A DNA stretch of 64,000 nt from Protopterus annectens (taxonomy: Eukaryota; Chordata; Ceratodontiformes; Protopteridae): positions 1,120,880,907 to 1,120,944,906 of the forward strand of contig NC_056733.1 of assembly GCF_019279795.1 (NCBI RefSeq), given 5' to 3'. A program made the position numbers and the translations under genes. Numbering within the stretch: the first letter of the stretch is position 1; each line of letters begins with the position of its first letter. The notes under the pieces are model-generated. The model did no database searches and was not told the DNA's origin. It saw nothing but the letters and a program-made list of their open reading frames with translations. This document shows, one piece after another, positions 1 to 9,549 of this stretch.

Positions 1-256
1 TTGTGTTATGTGCAAGATCTGGTAAGGTCTAGTGGATTTATTATTCCACTGGACCCTCTTGGAATATTAAAACAGAGGGGGGCATATCCATCCCAGAAGT
101 TATCAGGGTAGAGCAATGACCATAGAATTTAACACAAGCAGAAGTGTTTTAATGCATATAGAATAGCTTTATAGACTTTCTAACTCTCCCCAGCACATAT
201 TTAGAACACTAGACCAAAAATAGATGCAGCAATTTTCTTAGTAAAGTTTTCCATAA

Positions 257-260
<4 letters not shown>

Positions 261-329
<69 letters not shown>
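261..329. repeat. (GT)n microsatellite
   Basis: About 34 uninterrupted GT dinucleotides. The stretch around it (1-430) holds no recognisable gene or element. Confidence 0.98.
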
Positions 330-332
<3 letters not shown>

Positions 333-429
333 AGCTGAGCTGTTTAGAGTTTCTGACTTGATGTATGTAACATTTAAAAATATATGAGTCTGTAATAAAA
401 AATATGAGGGAAAAAGAGTTAAATTTCCA

Positions 430-1282
430 AGAATCTCTGCTGTTTCAAAGAAAGGATAAAGCTGAGGAGATACAGAAGAAATCCCTGAGAGAAAGTACTT
501 GACATATGGAGAAACTGGATCAGTTATTAGCAGACACTCCTGGCTGAGAGCCCAGCTCCTTCCAGATCATGTGAAAGCACAGCTCCTTAGTGTTTTGTTT
601 GAAAAGTGTCTGCTCTTTGCAGCCCCTGCTGAACAGGTGTTCAAGAAGCTGAAGGAAAAGGAAAGGTATTGCAGTCTGTGAAACAGGTTCTGTTGAAGTC
701 CCTGCTAAATACATTAGAAACTATCCTACTAAAACTGAATCCTCTCTGTGAAACAGTTCTGTTGAAGTCCCTGCTAAATACATTAGAAACTGTCCTACTA
801 AAACTGAATCCTCTCAAAGATAAGAGCTGGGCAAGCAAACTAACAGGGAAGGAAAACCAGTTCAGCCGAAATGTCAAGATAACTGCAAGAGGAAATCCTG
901 GGGTGTCCTCAAGGCTGAAATCCCACAAAGGGACAGCTGTTTCTCACTAAAGACCTTTCCTTCCCCATTTTTCAAAATCCACCCCAGCCCCTCCCCCCAC
1001 AAACATTAATCCTCCTCCCATCCATACCAAAAAATAGGGGGCTGCCTGTTGAGAGTGGGAGAAAAATTTAATGTACTTGGCTTTTTGTAATCATGGAAGA
1101 AGAATACAAGCTCTAGTTTATGAAAAAAGGTTTCAGGCATTCCTCAAGTACTCAGAGAAACCCTTACTACTTGGACATCTGAGATGGAGGCACTACATAG
1201 GGGGTATCAGAGCAGAAAGAAGTGCCAAAGTTCAACATGCAATATTGCAGGCTGTTTTGCCTTTCATCTTCCCCTTAAGCTT
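430..1282 (+). mobile_element. DIRS-type retroelement A, left part (gag-like region)
   Basis: Broken fossil of a DIRS (tyrosine-recombinase) retroelement. A short conserved-looking stretch near 590-680 reads like FKKLKEKE in translation and matches the gag-like region of DIRS copy C at about 18920-18990, where FKKMKEKGKTTQSV is read. The region ends exactly where the CR1-like LINE tail begins (1283). RT and later domains of the same element resume on the far side of that LINE at about 5330. Assignment to DIRS rests on this agreement and on the domains downstream. The outer terminal repeat was not identified. The copy is heavily decayed and therefore old. Confidence 0.6.
676..815 (+). repeat. 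70-bp tandem duplication
   Basis: Two adjacent copies, 676-745 and 746-815, differ at only a few positions. The duplication lies inside the DIRS A gag-like region and happened after the element landed or shortly before. Confidence 0.9.
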
Positions 1283-1415
1283 CATAGTTTCATAGTTTAG
1301 TACTTGGCTATCTGCCCTGGGGCATTTGTAAGCCTAGCCATAGTGATGTGGCTTTCTCCACCCCATGAAATGGTACAAAAATGCACAGAATAGATTTAGA
1401 ATACTGTGCCTCTGT

Positions 1416-4253
1416 CTAGTAGTGACGCAATGAAGGCCCCCTTATATAATAGAATTTGTTTACTGTGCCCCTGTCTAGCAGTGGCAGAGATGTGACCCCT
1501 GGGGTAAACTTAGGATCTCTCATCCACTCATCAAGATTTCTCTTGAAGAGAGTCAGTGAGGGGCTCTGCCTAACATGAACTGGGATCTTGTTCCAAAGCA
1601 TGGGAAGCCTCTGGGTTATGAATCTATCCCTCCAGCATGTCCTATTCATACTTGTGCTGAGGTTTAAGTCTTTAGCTCTCGTGGTCCTGATGGATTTGGA
1701 TTTTTTGAGGTGGAGCATGTCCATCAGTTCCTGATTGGACATGGCCTTGTACGTCAGGCAGAGATCACCTCTGAGCAGGCGGTATGCTACTGAATAGAGC
1801 TGGAGTTTCTTTAGTCTGGCAGAATAAGACATATGTTGGAGACCCTTGATCCTCTTGGTGAGGTACTTTTGTGGTCTCTCCAGCTGTTGCAAATGGCAGG
1901 TGAGGTACATACCAAATGGGGCATTGTACTCAATCATGGGTCTGATGAGGGAGGAGTATAGGGGTACAATGACATCCTTGGATCTGGATGTGAATCCCTT
2001 CATGATAAGGTGTGCAAGGTAGAATGTTTTTCTAACCACTTTGGCAACGTGGGTGTCAAATGAGAGGTCACTGTCGACTTGGGTCCCTAGGTCTCTGATT
2101 ACGTTTTCCGTACTCAGTGGGTTGCTGTCTATGTGATAATTTGTGGGTACTATGTTTTTACCAAAGGGGATGACTATACATTTTTTGGCATTTAGTTTAA
2201 GGCCATGACTCCGGCACCAGTTGTCCGTTTCTGTGAGGCCTTTTTGTAGGATGTATGTGTCCGCTGGTGTATCAACTATGGCGCCTAGTTTGCAGTCATC
2301 TGCGAACATTGTCAGCCACAACCCTCCCATGTTTGCTTTAACATCTGAGAAATAAATGCCGAACAAGAGGGGTCCCAGGACAGATCCCTGTGGGACACCA
2401 CTTGTGACTGGCTTTGAGTCTGACATTGCTCCAGCGATTTTAACTTTATGGGTTCTGTCCTTTAGCCAGTTTGCAACCCATCTAGTGAAATAAGGGTTTA
2501 CATTTAAGCTGTTGAGCTTATCTATGATGCCTGAGTGGGGTATTGTGTCGAAGGCCTTAGCCAAGTCCAGGTAGGCTGTATGGACTGCTTTGCCCTCATC
2601 AATGGCTCTAGTGACTGTTTCGAAAAAGTCAACCAGGTTCAAAAGACAGGATCTGCCCTTTACAAAGCCGAACTGGGTGGGGTCAAGTGTCTGTAGGTCC
2701 CCTATGTCTCTGTTTATGAGTTCCATAATGATTCTTTCCATAGCTTTGCAGACCAGGCTGGTTAAGCTTATGGGGCGGTAGTTCCCAGGGTCTGTAGAGG
2801 TACCCCCTTTGTGGAGTGGGACCACTGTTGCTGTACGCCACTATTCAGGTACATATCCTGTAGGAAGGCTAAGGTTAAATAGCATTTTTATGTGCGGGTT
2901 TAGCTCCTCTTGGAGTTCACATAGCACGCAACCCGGGATACCATCAGGTCCCATTGATGCTGTGTTTTTAGCTTTGTTGAGGGCGGTTCTCACTTGGACA
3001 TCTGAGATGACAGGGAGATTACATTCAGCTGGGATAAGTATTTCTTTTTTTGGGGGTGAGGGAGGGGAGAAATTTGCACTGAACCTGTCAGCCAGAATGT
3101 TGGCAATATCTGTGGATTCAGTGTATTATTTGTTGTTGTGAACTAACTCTGAGCATATCTGAGGGTTTACACCCAGGTTTCTAACATAGCTGAAGAAGGC
3201 TTTGTGGTGATCTTTAGTGTCCTTAGCGATTTTTCTGTCAAAGTTGGCCTTGGATGTTTTTATGAGAGAATGTAGTTTTCTGCTAATGTTGATCAGAGAT
3301 GTCTTCCCTTTATGGGATTTTGCTCTGTCGTGCAGTAGCTTCCTTCTTTTGTTATACAATTTGTTAATGGCTGAGGTCCACCAGACAGGACGCTTGCCTT
3401 TGGTGGAGAGGGACTTGGATTTATTTGGGATTGCATGATCCATGCATTCTTGGAGATGTCCATAGAAAGCATTTGTGAAGGATTCGACATTGTGGGATGT
3501 GGTATCCACTGGCCCAGTGGGCTTAAAGGATACCATCTCAGTCTTAAGAAGAGTGAAGTCTGCTTTTGAGAAGTTTTTCACTGTGGTCTTTTGGGCTGGG
3601 GGTGGAGGTGGGATATGTATATCCAGGGTGATTAGTTTGTTGTCAGATCTCACTAGTGAGGGGTATACATCCGGTGTGGAGCATTTTGTCCCCATGTTTG
3701 TGATGATCAGGCCTAGTATATTATCTCCCCTAGTGGGAGAGGTGACTAGTTGTTCCAGTGCATTTGAATTTATGAATTCCAGGAACCTTTGGGCTAGGGT
3801 GTTAGGGCTAGAATAATGTACCCAATCTATGTTTGGGTAGTTGAAGTCTCCCAGTATGATGGTATTTTGTGATACATTCATATCTTCCAATGTCTCCAGG
3901 AAGGCTGAGTGGGGTTCCTGAGATTGGGAGGGTGGTCTGTAACATGCTACCAGTTGTATAGCAGTTTTGCCTATGGTTAGTTGCACATGTATGGTCTCTG
4001 ATGGTTCATGTGTTGCTACTAACCTGGAGGTGTGGGTGTCCTTGATAAATATGGACACTCCCCCTCCCTTTGTGGTTCGGCCTGGGTTTTGGGGCCGAAA
4101 AGCATGATACGAGGTATAGCCTGGTAGCGCTGGGGTGCTCTCAGGAGCCTTGAACCAGGTTTCAGTTACTGCACAGACGTCGATGTTCTCCATACTGAGG
4201 ATTGCATCGAGTGGCTGCATCTTGAGATTTAGATTTCTGGCGTTGAGCAGCAT
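1416..4253 (-). pseudogene. CR1-like ORF2 (APE endonuclease plus reverse transcriptase), two in-frame stops
   Basis: About 945 codons in one continuous frame. The N-terminal AP-endonuclease domain shows TETW (catalytic Glu at about residue 31), KGGGVSIFIKD and the GDFNYP motif. The reverse transcriptase shows NYRPISLTS, FGFVKGRSCL, AYLDLAKAFDTIPH, TSGVPQGSVLGPLLF and an intact FADD catalytic box at about residues 650-653. The C-terminal region (LERPQKYLTKRI, RLLRGDLCLTYKAM) matches the other copies here. The frame is interrupted by only two stop codons, a TAA just below 3126 and a TAG at about 2839-2841, with no frameshift between them, so the copy died recently. The start is set at the ATG at 4253, which follows LRV. 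The equivalent frame in copy B stays open further upstream over the end of ORF1, so the true start may be upstream. It nicks DNA and copies LINE RNA at the target. Confidence 0.88.
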
Positions 4254-4282
4254 TACCCTTAGTTTTTTTCCATTTTTGTTTT

Positions 4283-5254
4283 CTAAGGAGGTGGGTTTGT
4301 CTCTTGAGCCTTGCCTAAAAAAGGCACTATGGGGGTGGCAAGAGCCTTAGCCAATATCCGGAAGCCCAGTGGTGACAGGTGCAAGCCATCCCTTGCGAAG
4401 CAGCGTGGCTTGTCCAACATGTCATCCCAGGCAGACAGACATTGGATCCCCTTAGAATGACACCAGTACTTGAGCCAATTATTAAAGCTGATCATCTTGT
4501 CTTTGTATTGTGGCATGATTCTTGGTGAGGGCAAGATGCTGCTCAGGGTCAGGGTCATACCAGCCTGGGCTACATAATCAGAGAGCTCCTCTATGTCTCT
4601 TTTCATGTAGTCCAGGGAGGTATGTCTCAGGTCATTCACACCAGCATGGACAATGATAGAGTCATATTTGTAGTTGCTTTGGAGTGACCTGAGTGCGTGT
4701 GTTATGTGGCGGATCCTAGCTCCCGATAGGCAGCTCACAGTCACCCTCTCCTTGTTCAGCCTGGTAAGTGGGACATCAGTGTGTCTGACTATAGAGTCAC
4801 CTATTACTAGTGTATCAGGCATGGTGTTTGGCCTTAAGGGCTGTGATTGGTTGACACACTGATTTATTGAAGTATGTGTTGCATGTGTTTTGTTTTGAGG
4901 TGGTGGATTTTTGGATGTCTGCTTTGGGAGCCTCTGTTGTTTTGGTAAGTTTTTTATTAGAGCCTCCGAGTATGTCTTTGTGTTTTTATGTATTTGGTTT
5001 GCAGTTGTGGTAGGTTTATGTGGGACTGGGTTTGTTGTGTGTGTGGTTACCATCTCCTCCTGTCTGGTCATGCCAGCCCTGAGTTGAGAGAGTTCAGCCT
5101 CCAGTTTGGCTATATAGTTGCATCTCTCACATGTATTTGTGTTTGTTGGGAGGAGGAGAGGGTTGTCTGTGTACATGAGACAATTGTAGCATTGTCTCAA
5201 GATATCCAGATTAACCAACCAGCTGAACTGGAGAGGATGCCAGTAATCTACCAC
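4283..5254 (-). CDS. CR1-like ORF1 with zinc-finger-like motif, coiled coil and SGNH esterase
   Basis: An open frame of about 323 codons lying 5' of ORF2 in copy A. Near the N-terminus a CXXC pair at residues 22-25 and another at 42-45 resemble a small zinc finger, followed by a short leucine-rich helix (YIAKLEAELSQLRAG). A low-complexity Thr/Asn/Lys/Pro linker leads to an SGNH (GDSL-type) hydrolase from about residue 146. Its GDS nucleophile block has Ser154, SGAR is block II, HAGVND holds Asn207, and DGLH holds the Asp289/His292 pair. An esterase in ORF1 is established for CR1-like LINEs. Its role in transposition is unclear, with lipid or membrane contact suggested. No ATG precedes the CXXC motifs: the first in-frame ATG is at 5176, and 5254 is a GTG in a frame still open upstream. 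The true 5' end is therefore missing or altered. Confidence 0.82.
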   Translation of the reverse strand: MVDYWHPLQFSWLVNLDILRQCYNCLMYTDNPLLLPTNTNTCERCNYIAKLEAELSQLRAGMTRQEEMVTTHTTNPVPHKPTTTANQIHKNTKTYSEALIKNLPKQQRLPKQTSKNPPPQNKTHATHTSINQCVNQSQPLRPNTMPDTLVIGDSIVRHTDVPLTRLNKERVTVSCLSGARIRHITHALRSLQSNYKYDSIIVHAGVNDLRHTSLDYMKRDIEELSDYVAQAGMTLTLSSILPSPRIMPQYKDKMISFNNWLKYWCHSKGIQCLSAWDDMLDKPRCFARDGLHLSPLGFRILAKALATPIVPFLGKAQETNPPP

Positions 5255-5329
5255 TTGACATGCTAGAACAGTATAAGGGAATGCTGTGCCTTTAAGGGAA
5301 GTGGATATTCACAGGGGTGGTAGGTGGAT

Positions 5330-7860
5330 GTAGTGCTTACTTAGTACGAGAGTGCTTACTTAGTAGAGAAGTTTTGAGAACAAGTGCAACCATAGAGTTG
5401 AAAGATATGTATCTCCACATATTTACAACAAGAAACTTAAATGCAAATAAGGGCTGCTCATTTCAAGTTTATTTTTTTACCATTTTGTTTTATCTACTGT
5501 AGTGTTTAGCTTCAGTAATAACCTACTGCAGAAACAACAACATCCATATATACCACTGCCTGGGTTGCTGCCTGATTCAGGCCTCAGTCCAAGATGAGAC
5601 AGACAAGTTTAGCCCTGGTTTGTTTGCTTGCAGAGTGAGGAACTCTCCAAACCAGCCCATGTCACAGCTCTTATTCTAAAAACAGTTCTTGGGATCCCTT
5701 CTTGGCAGTGCTAATCAAATAAGACATCATTCCTTCCTTCATAGAAGTTGCTATTCCTGATTTCATATTTCAGTTCCATACCTCAGTGGAATCAAATTAC
5801 TGCAGGTGGTTTTGGGAGTTTCTCCAGACACTGGGGTATTGTATGACATGTCCTAACCTGATTGTCCCTATGACAAGACTTCATATGAATACAGTGGTAC
5901 CTAAGAAACAGATGGCGTCAGCATGTCCTTTCCCTGCATTGCCCATCTCCTTGTCCTGTATTAAAAAAGAGTTTTCATGATGATATAGCAGATGAAATGC
6001 AGTTGAAGGGTCTCATTCGGGGTAGATCCAGGCAAACAGACAGATGTAGCCAGGAGAGCAAACACCACATTTGGTACAAGTGTAAATTGGGGTTCCCATT
6101 TTAGCAAGGCCTGGGTATGTAGTCACCACAGACTCCTGTAAGGTCCTCCTGGGGAAACTGAGAAGTCAAGAGACCTAGCATCTAACTTGAGGAAAAAAGT
6201 ACACTGATATCTGAGTGATGAGTAATTTTAGCCACAAAAGCTTTCAAACAGACTTTACAGCAGTGTAATTTGCAATGTTACATAAACAAGCAGGGATCCC
6301 CCCTCTTGAGCAGGCTGTCCATGGAGGCATGGTACTTGGGCCAGGAGTCAGGCATGACCCTCAAGGAACCATATTCTCTGAGGAGAATACCCTAGCAGAC
6401 CAATCAGGCAAAATAAAGGCAAACCCTCATAGATGGATGTTGAAAATGGTTGTATTTTTGGATCTGCCTGGCAGGTAAGGTTCACCAGAAATAGGCCTTC
6501 TTACTTCTCCAGAAAACCACTCAAGATTTTGCAGCAGGAAGCTAATAGGACATTTAATACATACTGTTCAATAAGCTGAGAAGGTCTGTTGTCAGTGCTT
6601 TTCCTCCCATCCCACTTCTCCTCAGGGTAATTCAAAAACAAAAGGAGAACAAGCTAAAAAAAAATCTTCTTACAGCTGCCTTTCGCCCGGTGCAACACTG
6701 AATCTCATCCTGCTGAGTGTGGTAAGGAAAAGGCCTATTCTGCCATATTGTGTACCTCTTGACTCAGAAAAGGGTTACTCAAAACCCTCAAGCTAAAGAC
6801 TGTAAGACGGACAATTTGGATAAATTTAATCCTCATTCCCCTCGTCACTGTTTCAAGGATGTGCTTTCTCTCTTGTTGGAGGCAAGGAAATCAAATACAC
6901 GTAAGTCATACCAATCACAATGGCAGTAATCCTCCAATCAGTGGCAAGTAAGTCATACCAATCACAATGGCAGTAATCCTCCAATCAGAGGTTACCAATC
7001 ACAATGGCAGTAATCCTCCAATCAGAGGTTACCAATCACAATGGCAGTAATCCTCCAATCAGAGGTATAGAGAAGGCTTGGATACTAATTAGACTTCAGT
7101 GTCCTTGGTCCTGAAATATCCAAAAATACATTTATAAATCACAATTGTGTTATACCTCACTGAAGGTATACATATTTACAATTTTAGACTGCCTATCTTG
7201 GTATACTCCTTTATTCCCTGCTGCCAGTTAAGCAGTTTGACAGGAAAATTTTATCTGAAGCCTCCCTAGAAGGTAAACTTTTCACCATGTAAAGTGCAGC
7301 TGTGTGTTAGAGAGCTTGATTTTGCCGCCCTTTGAGACAACAGCAGCTGCTGTATCCACCAAATGCTTGACCTGGAACGACTACCTTTTTAGTCACTATC
7401 ACATAGCGATGTCAAAACTGCAGGCCCTCTTGTGTGAACAACCGTTTCTCATCTTCCACAAGGACATAGTAACTGCCTGTACCAGTTGCACCCCCATGCC
7501 CAAAATGGTGAAATAAGTCCCTCCAAAACAAGCCATTAGCCTCCTATGTTCTCTTTTACCTCCACAGAACAAAAGGGAAAGGATACTGCATATGCTGGAT
7601 TGCATAGGCAACAGATTTTATCTTGAAAGGACTAAAGCAAAAAGGAAATGATTTCAGTTATTAGTAGCCTTTGCAAAGGGTAGGGAAAGGCAGGATTCTC
7701 TAAATGGCTGGTTCACTACATCTCCTTCTGTTACTCCTTCCATGGTAAGACTGGACAAGAGCATATGAGAACCTGGTCTACAAAAACCACAGCAGACATT
7801 ATTGCCTTCCATGGGTTATCACCCAGGTCATTTTGGCAGCAGCTTGCCCTGTCATCTGAC
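5330..7860 (+). mobile_element. DIRS-type retroelement A, right part (RT, RNase H, tyrosine recombinase)
   Basis: Continuation of the DIRS relic split by CR1 copy A. Around 5388-5600 an RT-like stretch reads ELKDMYLHI and then NIHIYHCLGCCLIQA, matching the KDAYLHI and catalytic regions of DIRS reverse transcriptases. Around 6275-6470 an RNase H-like end reads ENTLADQ and KANPHRWML. Around 7380-7850 a tyrosine-recombinase-like stretch reads KLQALLCEQPFLIFHKD, then RILHMLD and RFYLERTKAKRK. DIRS elements integrate through the recombinase and not through an integrase. The copy is broken in many places and old. Confidence 0.72.
6903..7067 (+). repeat. Four-copy tandem repeat, 37-47 bp spacing
   Basis: Copies starting at 6910, 6957, 6994 and 7031 share the core CCAATCACAATGGCAGTAAT followed by CCTCCAATCAGAGG. 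The last three are spaced 37 bp apart and the first 47 bp. The array lies inside DIRS A. Confidence 0.92.
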
Positions 7861-8187
7861 CGCCATAGCTCTCAAGTGTCCAGATTTTCACAGAAAGTCC
7901 AGATTTTTGCCTCATATTTGTGGTCTGTTTCTCATAATATTTGTGGTTTTCTGGCAAACCAGTAAGGACTGGATTCAATAAATAATGACAGACATTTGAG
8001 TTTTAGACTTCATATCCTTCAGAAATAGACAGTAACGCAAACATTTATTCTAGCAGCAACTTTCTAAGTTCATAAGAGCAATATTTAAAATGTGTCCCAC
8101 TTTTTGGGCCTTTGTCCCCCCCATTATTTATGGCTTTGTCCAGATTTCTTGTGCTAAAAGTTTGAGAGTTATGCTGACCAAACCTGC
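7857..8187. mobile_element. Possible MITE with imperfect inverted ends
   Basis: The left end (CATAGCTCTCAAGTGTCCAG, from about 7865) and the right end (reverse complement CATAACTCTCAAACTTTTAG, to about 8180) are imperfect inverted repeats, and both carry TCCAGATTT-like blocks. No clear target duplication was seen, so the superfamily is unknown. It sits directly after the recombinase part of DIRS A. Confidence 0.4.
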
Positions 8188-9040
8188 TTAAAGCATTGCA
8201 TCCTGGACATTAATTTTAAAGCCAGGGCAGGATTTGCCATGGCCATCCTATGGGGGCTGCTCCAATAACTTCTCAGAATTAGCAAAACACTAGACTATTA
8301 GCTCTGGGAATTTTCCCAAGTGTTACTAGTACAGCAGTGAATACCATAATAAATGTAGAAGAGGCTTCTTAGGAATTTTACATTAATGTAATGGTGTATG
8401 CTCACCATTGCAGTAACATTTCCCGCCCTGCTGCCCACTTTCCATCTTCTAGCCATTTTGAATTTGGAATATGTACAGACATCCCTCTTATACCATAGAC
8501 ATGCTGAGTTCCAGGTAGAAGGACATATACTTTTCCAGGAGGCAAAAAGGTGCTAAGCTGTGAATGTCAGGCCTTCCGTGGCAAGTTCCAAATGATGGTG
8601 TTTATTTAAATTATAGTTGATGTAGTCCTCACTACAAATAATCTGGAAGACCTGTCCAACCCAAGTTCAAGCAGTCAGTACTCTTCCTTCTCAAGGAGTA
8701 GTGGATATCTGCCTGTCAGGATATTCTGAATGTCTTGTGACTTGATGCTGGGTGCATATAGGATGTACATAGCGTAAACTGACATTTTGCATTTTGTTTT
8801 ACTTTATTCTTGCGTCTTAATTCTTTTTATCTTTCTTGGAATCACTGTATATAATTATGATGGTTCTAAATTTTAGTTTGAAAAATTTTATTGCTTGAAA
8901 CTTGATAAAAAGTGTTTGCAAAAAAAAAAAAAAAAGATGTTTCCATGGTAAGACCAACGTATGCCTATACCATTTTAGATCATTCATGCCACCATTTATA
9001 GCATGTTTGTCTCCGTCTTATTGTGTCTGTAGTTATAGGT
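8188..9040. other. No recognisable feature
   Basis: AT-rich sequence with a poly(A) run at about 8921-8935. I see no coding motif, inverted ends or repeat related to the rest of the window. Confidence 0.5.
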
Positions 9041-9520
9041 TCATACTTTCATAGGAGATTAACAGGCTGTTGTCTTAAGAGCCCTTACAAACCTAGCTTA
9101 TATTACCCAGTTCTACCCAATATGTGGCCCCTAAGGGCAAGAGGATGGCATGAGTTTGTGCCTATGCCTTGATTGCTACAGATTGCCCCTGTCCATAGGC
9201 GCTACCCCGAGTGTGGATTTGTGATTCCCTATCCATTTATCCAAATGTGTTTGAAGAGGGCCAGGGAAGGACTCTGCTTAACATGATGTGATTTGACCTA
9301 CCCTGGAGCTCAGAACCGGTAAATACTTCGTTACTGATTTTCTTATGCTACTTTTGTGGTAGATGGTGATTTTGGTGTAGCCTTCTACTCATGTAGTCTG
9401 GCATCTGCTTACGTGTTAGGGTATGTCAGGGCTTAAGAAAGATAGATGTTCTTGTGATTAGGCAGATTCCCCACAAAGACTTTCTGATGATTTTGCTTAG
9501 GTCTGGAGCACACTGAGGCC
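9040..9520 (-). mobile_element. Old CR1-like LINE 3' end
   Basis: Starts on the plus strand with a TTCATA-type tail (9050-9065). It continues with a diverged copy of the CR1 3' region (CCATTTATCCAAATGTGTTTGAAGAGGGCC near 9232, given here only by its start: CCATTTATCCAAATG), which lines up with 1515-1590 of copy A, the last part of ORF2. It is much more diverged than copies A-C, so it is an older subfamily. Confidence 0.62.
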
Positions 9521-9549
9521 TGTAGGGTCTGTCAGGGATTTATCCCTAA

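Larger units (their letters stand above)
1283..5330 (-). mobile_element. CR1-like LINE, copy A, nearly full length
   Basis: Minus-strand non-LTR retrotransposon with ORF1 (esterase type), ORF2 (endonuclease and reverse transcriptase) and a 3' UTR. The 3' end is marked on the plus strand by TTCATAG repeats at 1283-1300, followed by a conserved tail (CTATCTGCCCTGGGGCATTT). The same tail occurs on the copies at 16385-16466 and 23662-23760. The (TTCATAG)n tail and the two-ORF structure with an SGNH esterase in ORF1 are typical of the CR1 clade. The 5' end is not sharply visible: DIRS sequence is recognisable again by about 5388, so the boundary lies between 5254 and 5388. This is the best preserved LINE in the window. 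Confidence 0.88.

Noticed and set aside
6903-7067. Possible CRISPR or regulatory repeat
   Set aside because: Four near-identical tandem copies without spacers; a simple tandem duplication within a relic.
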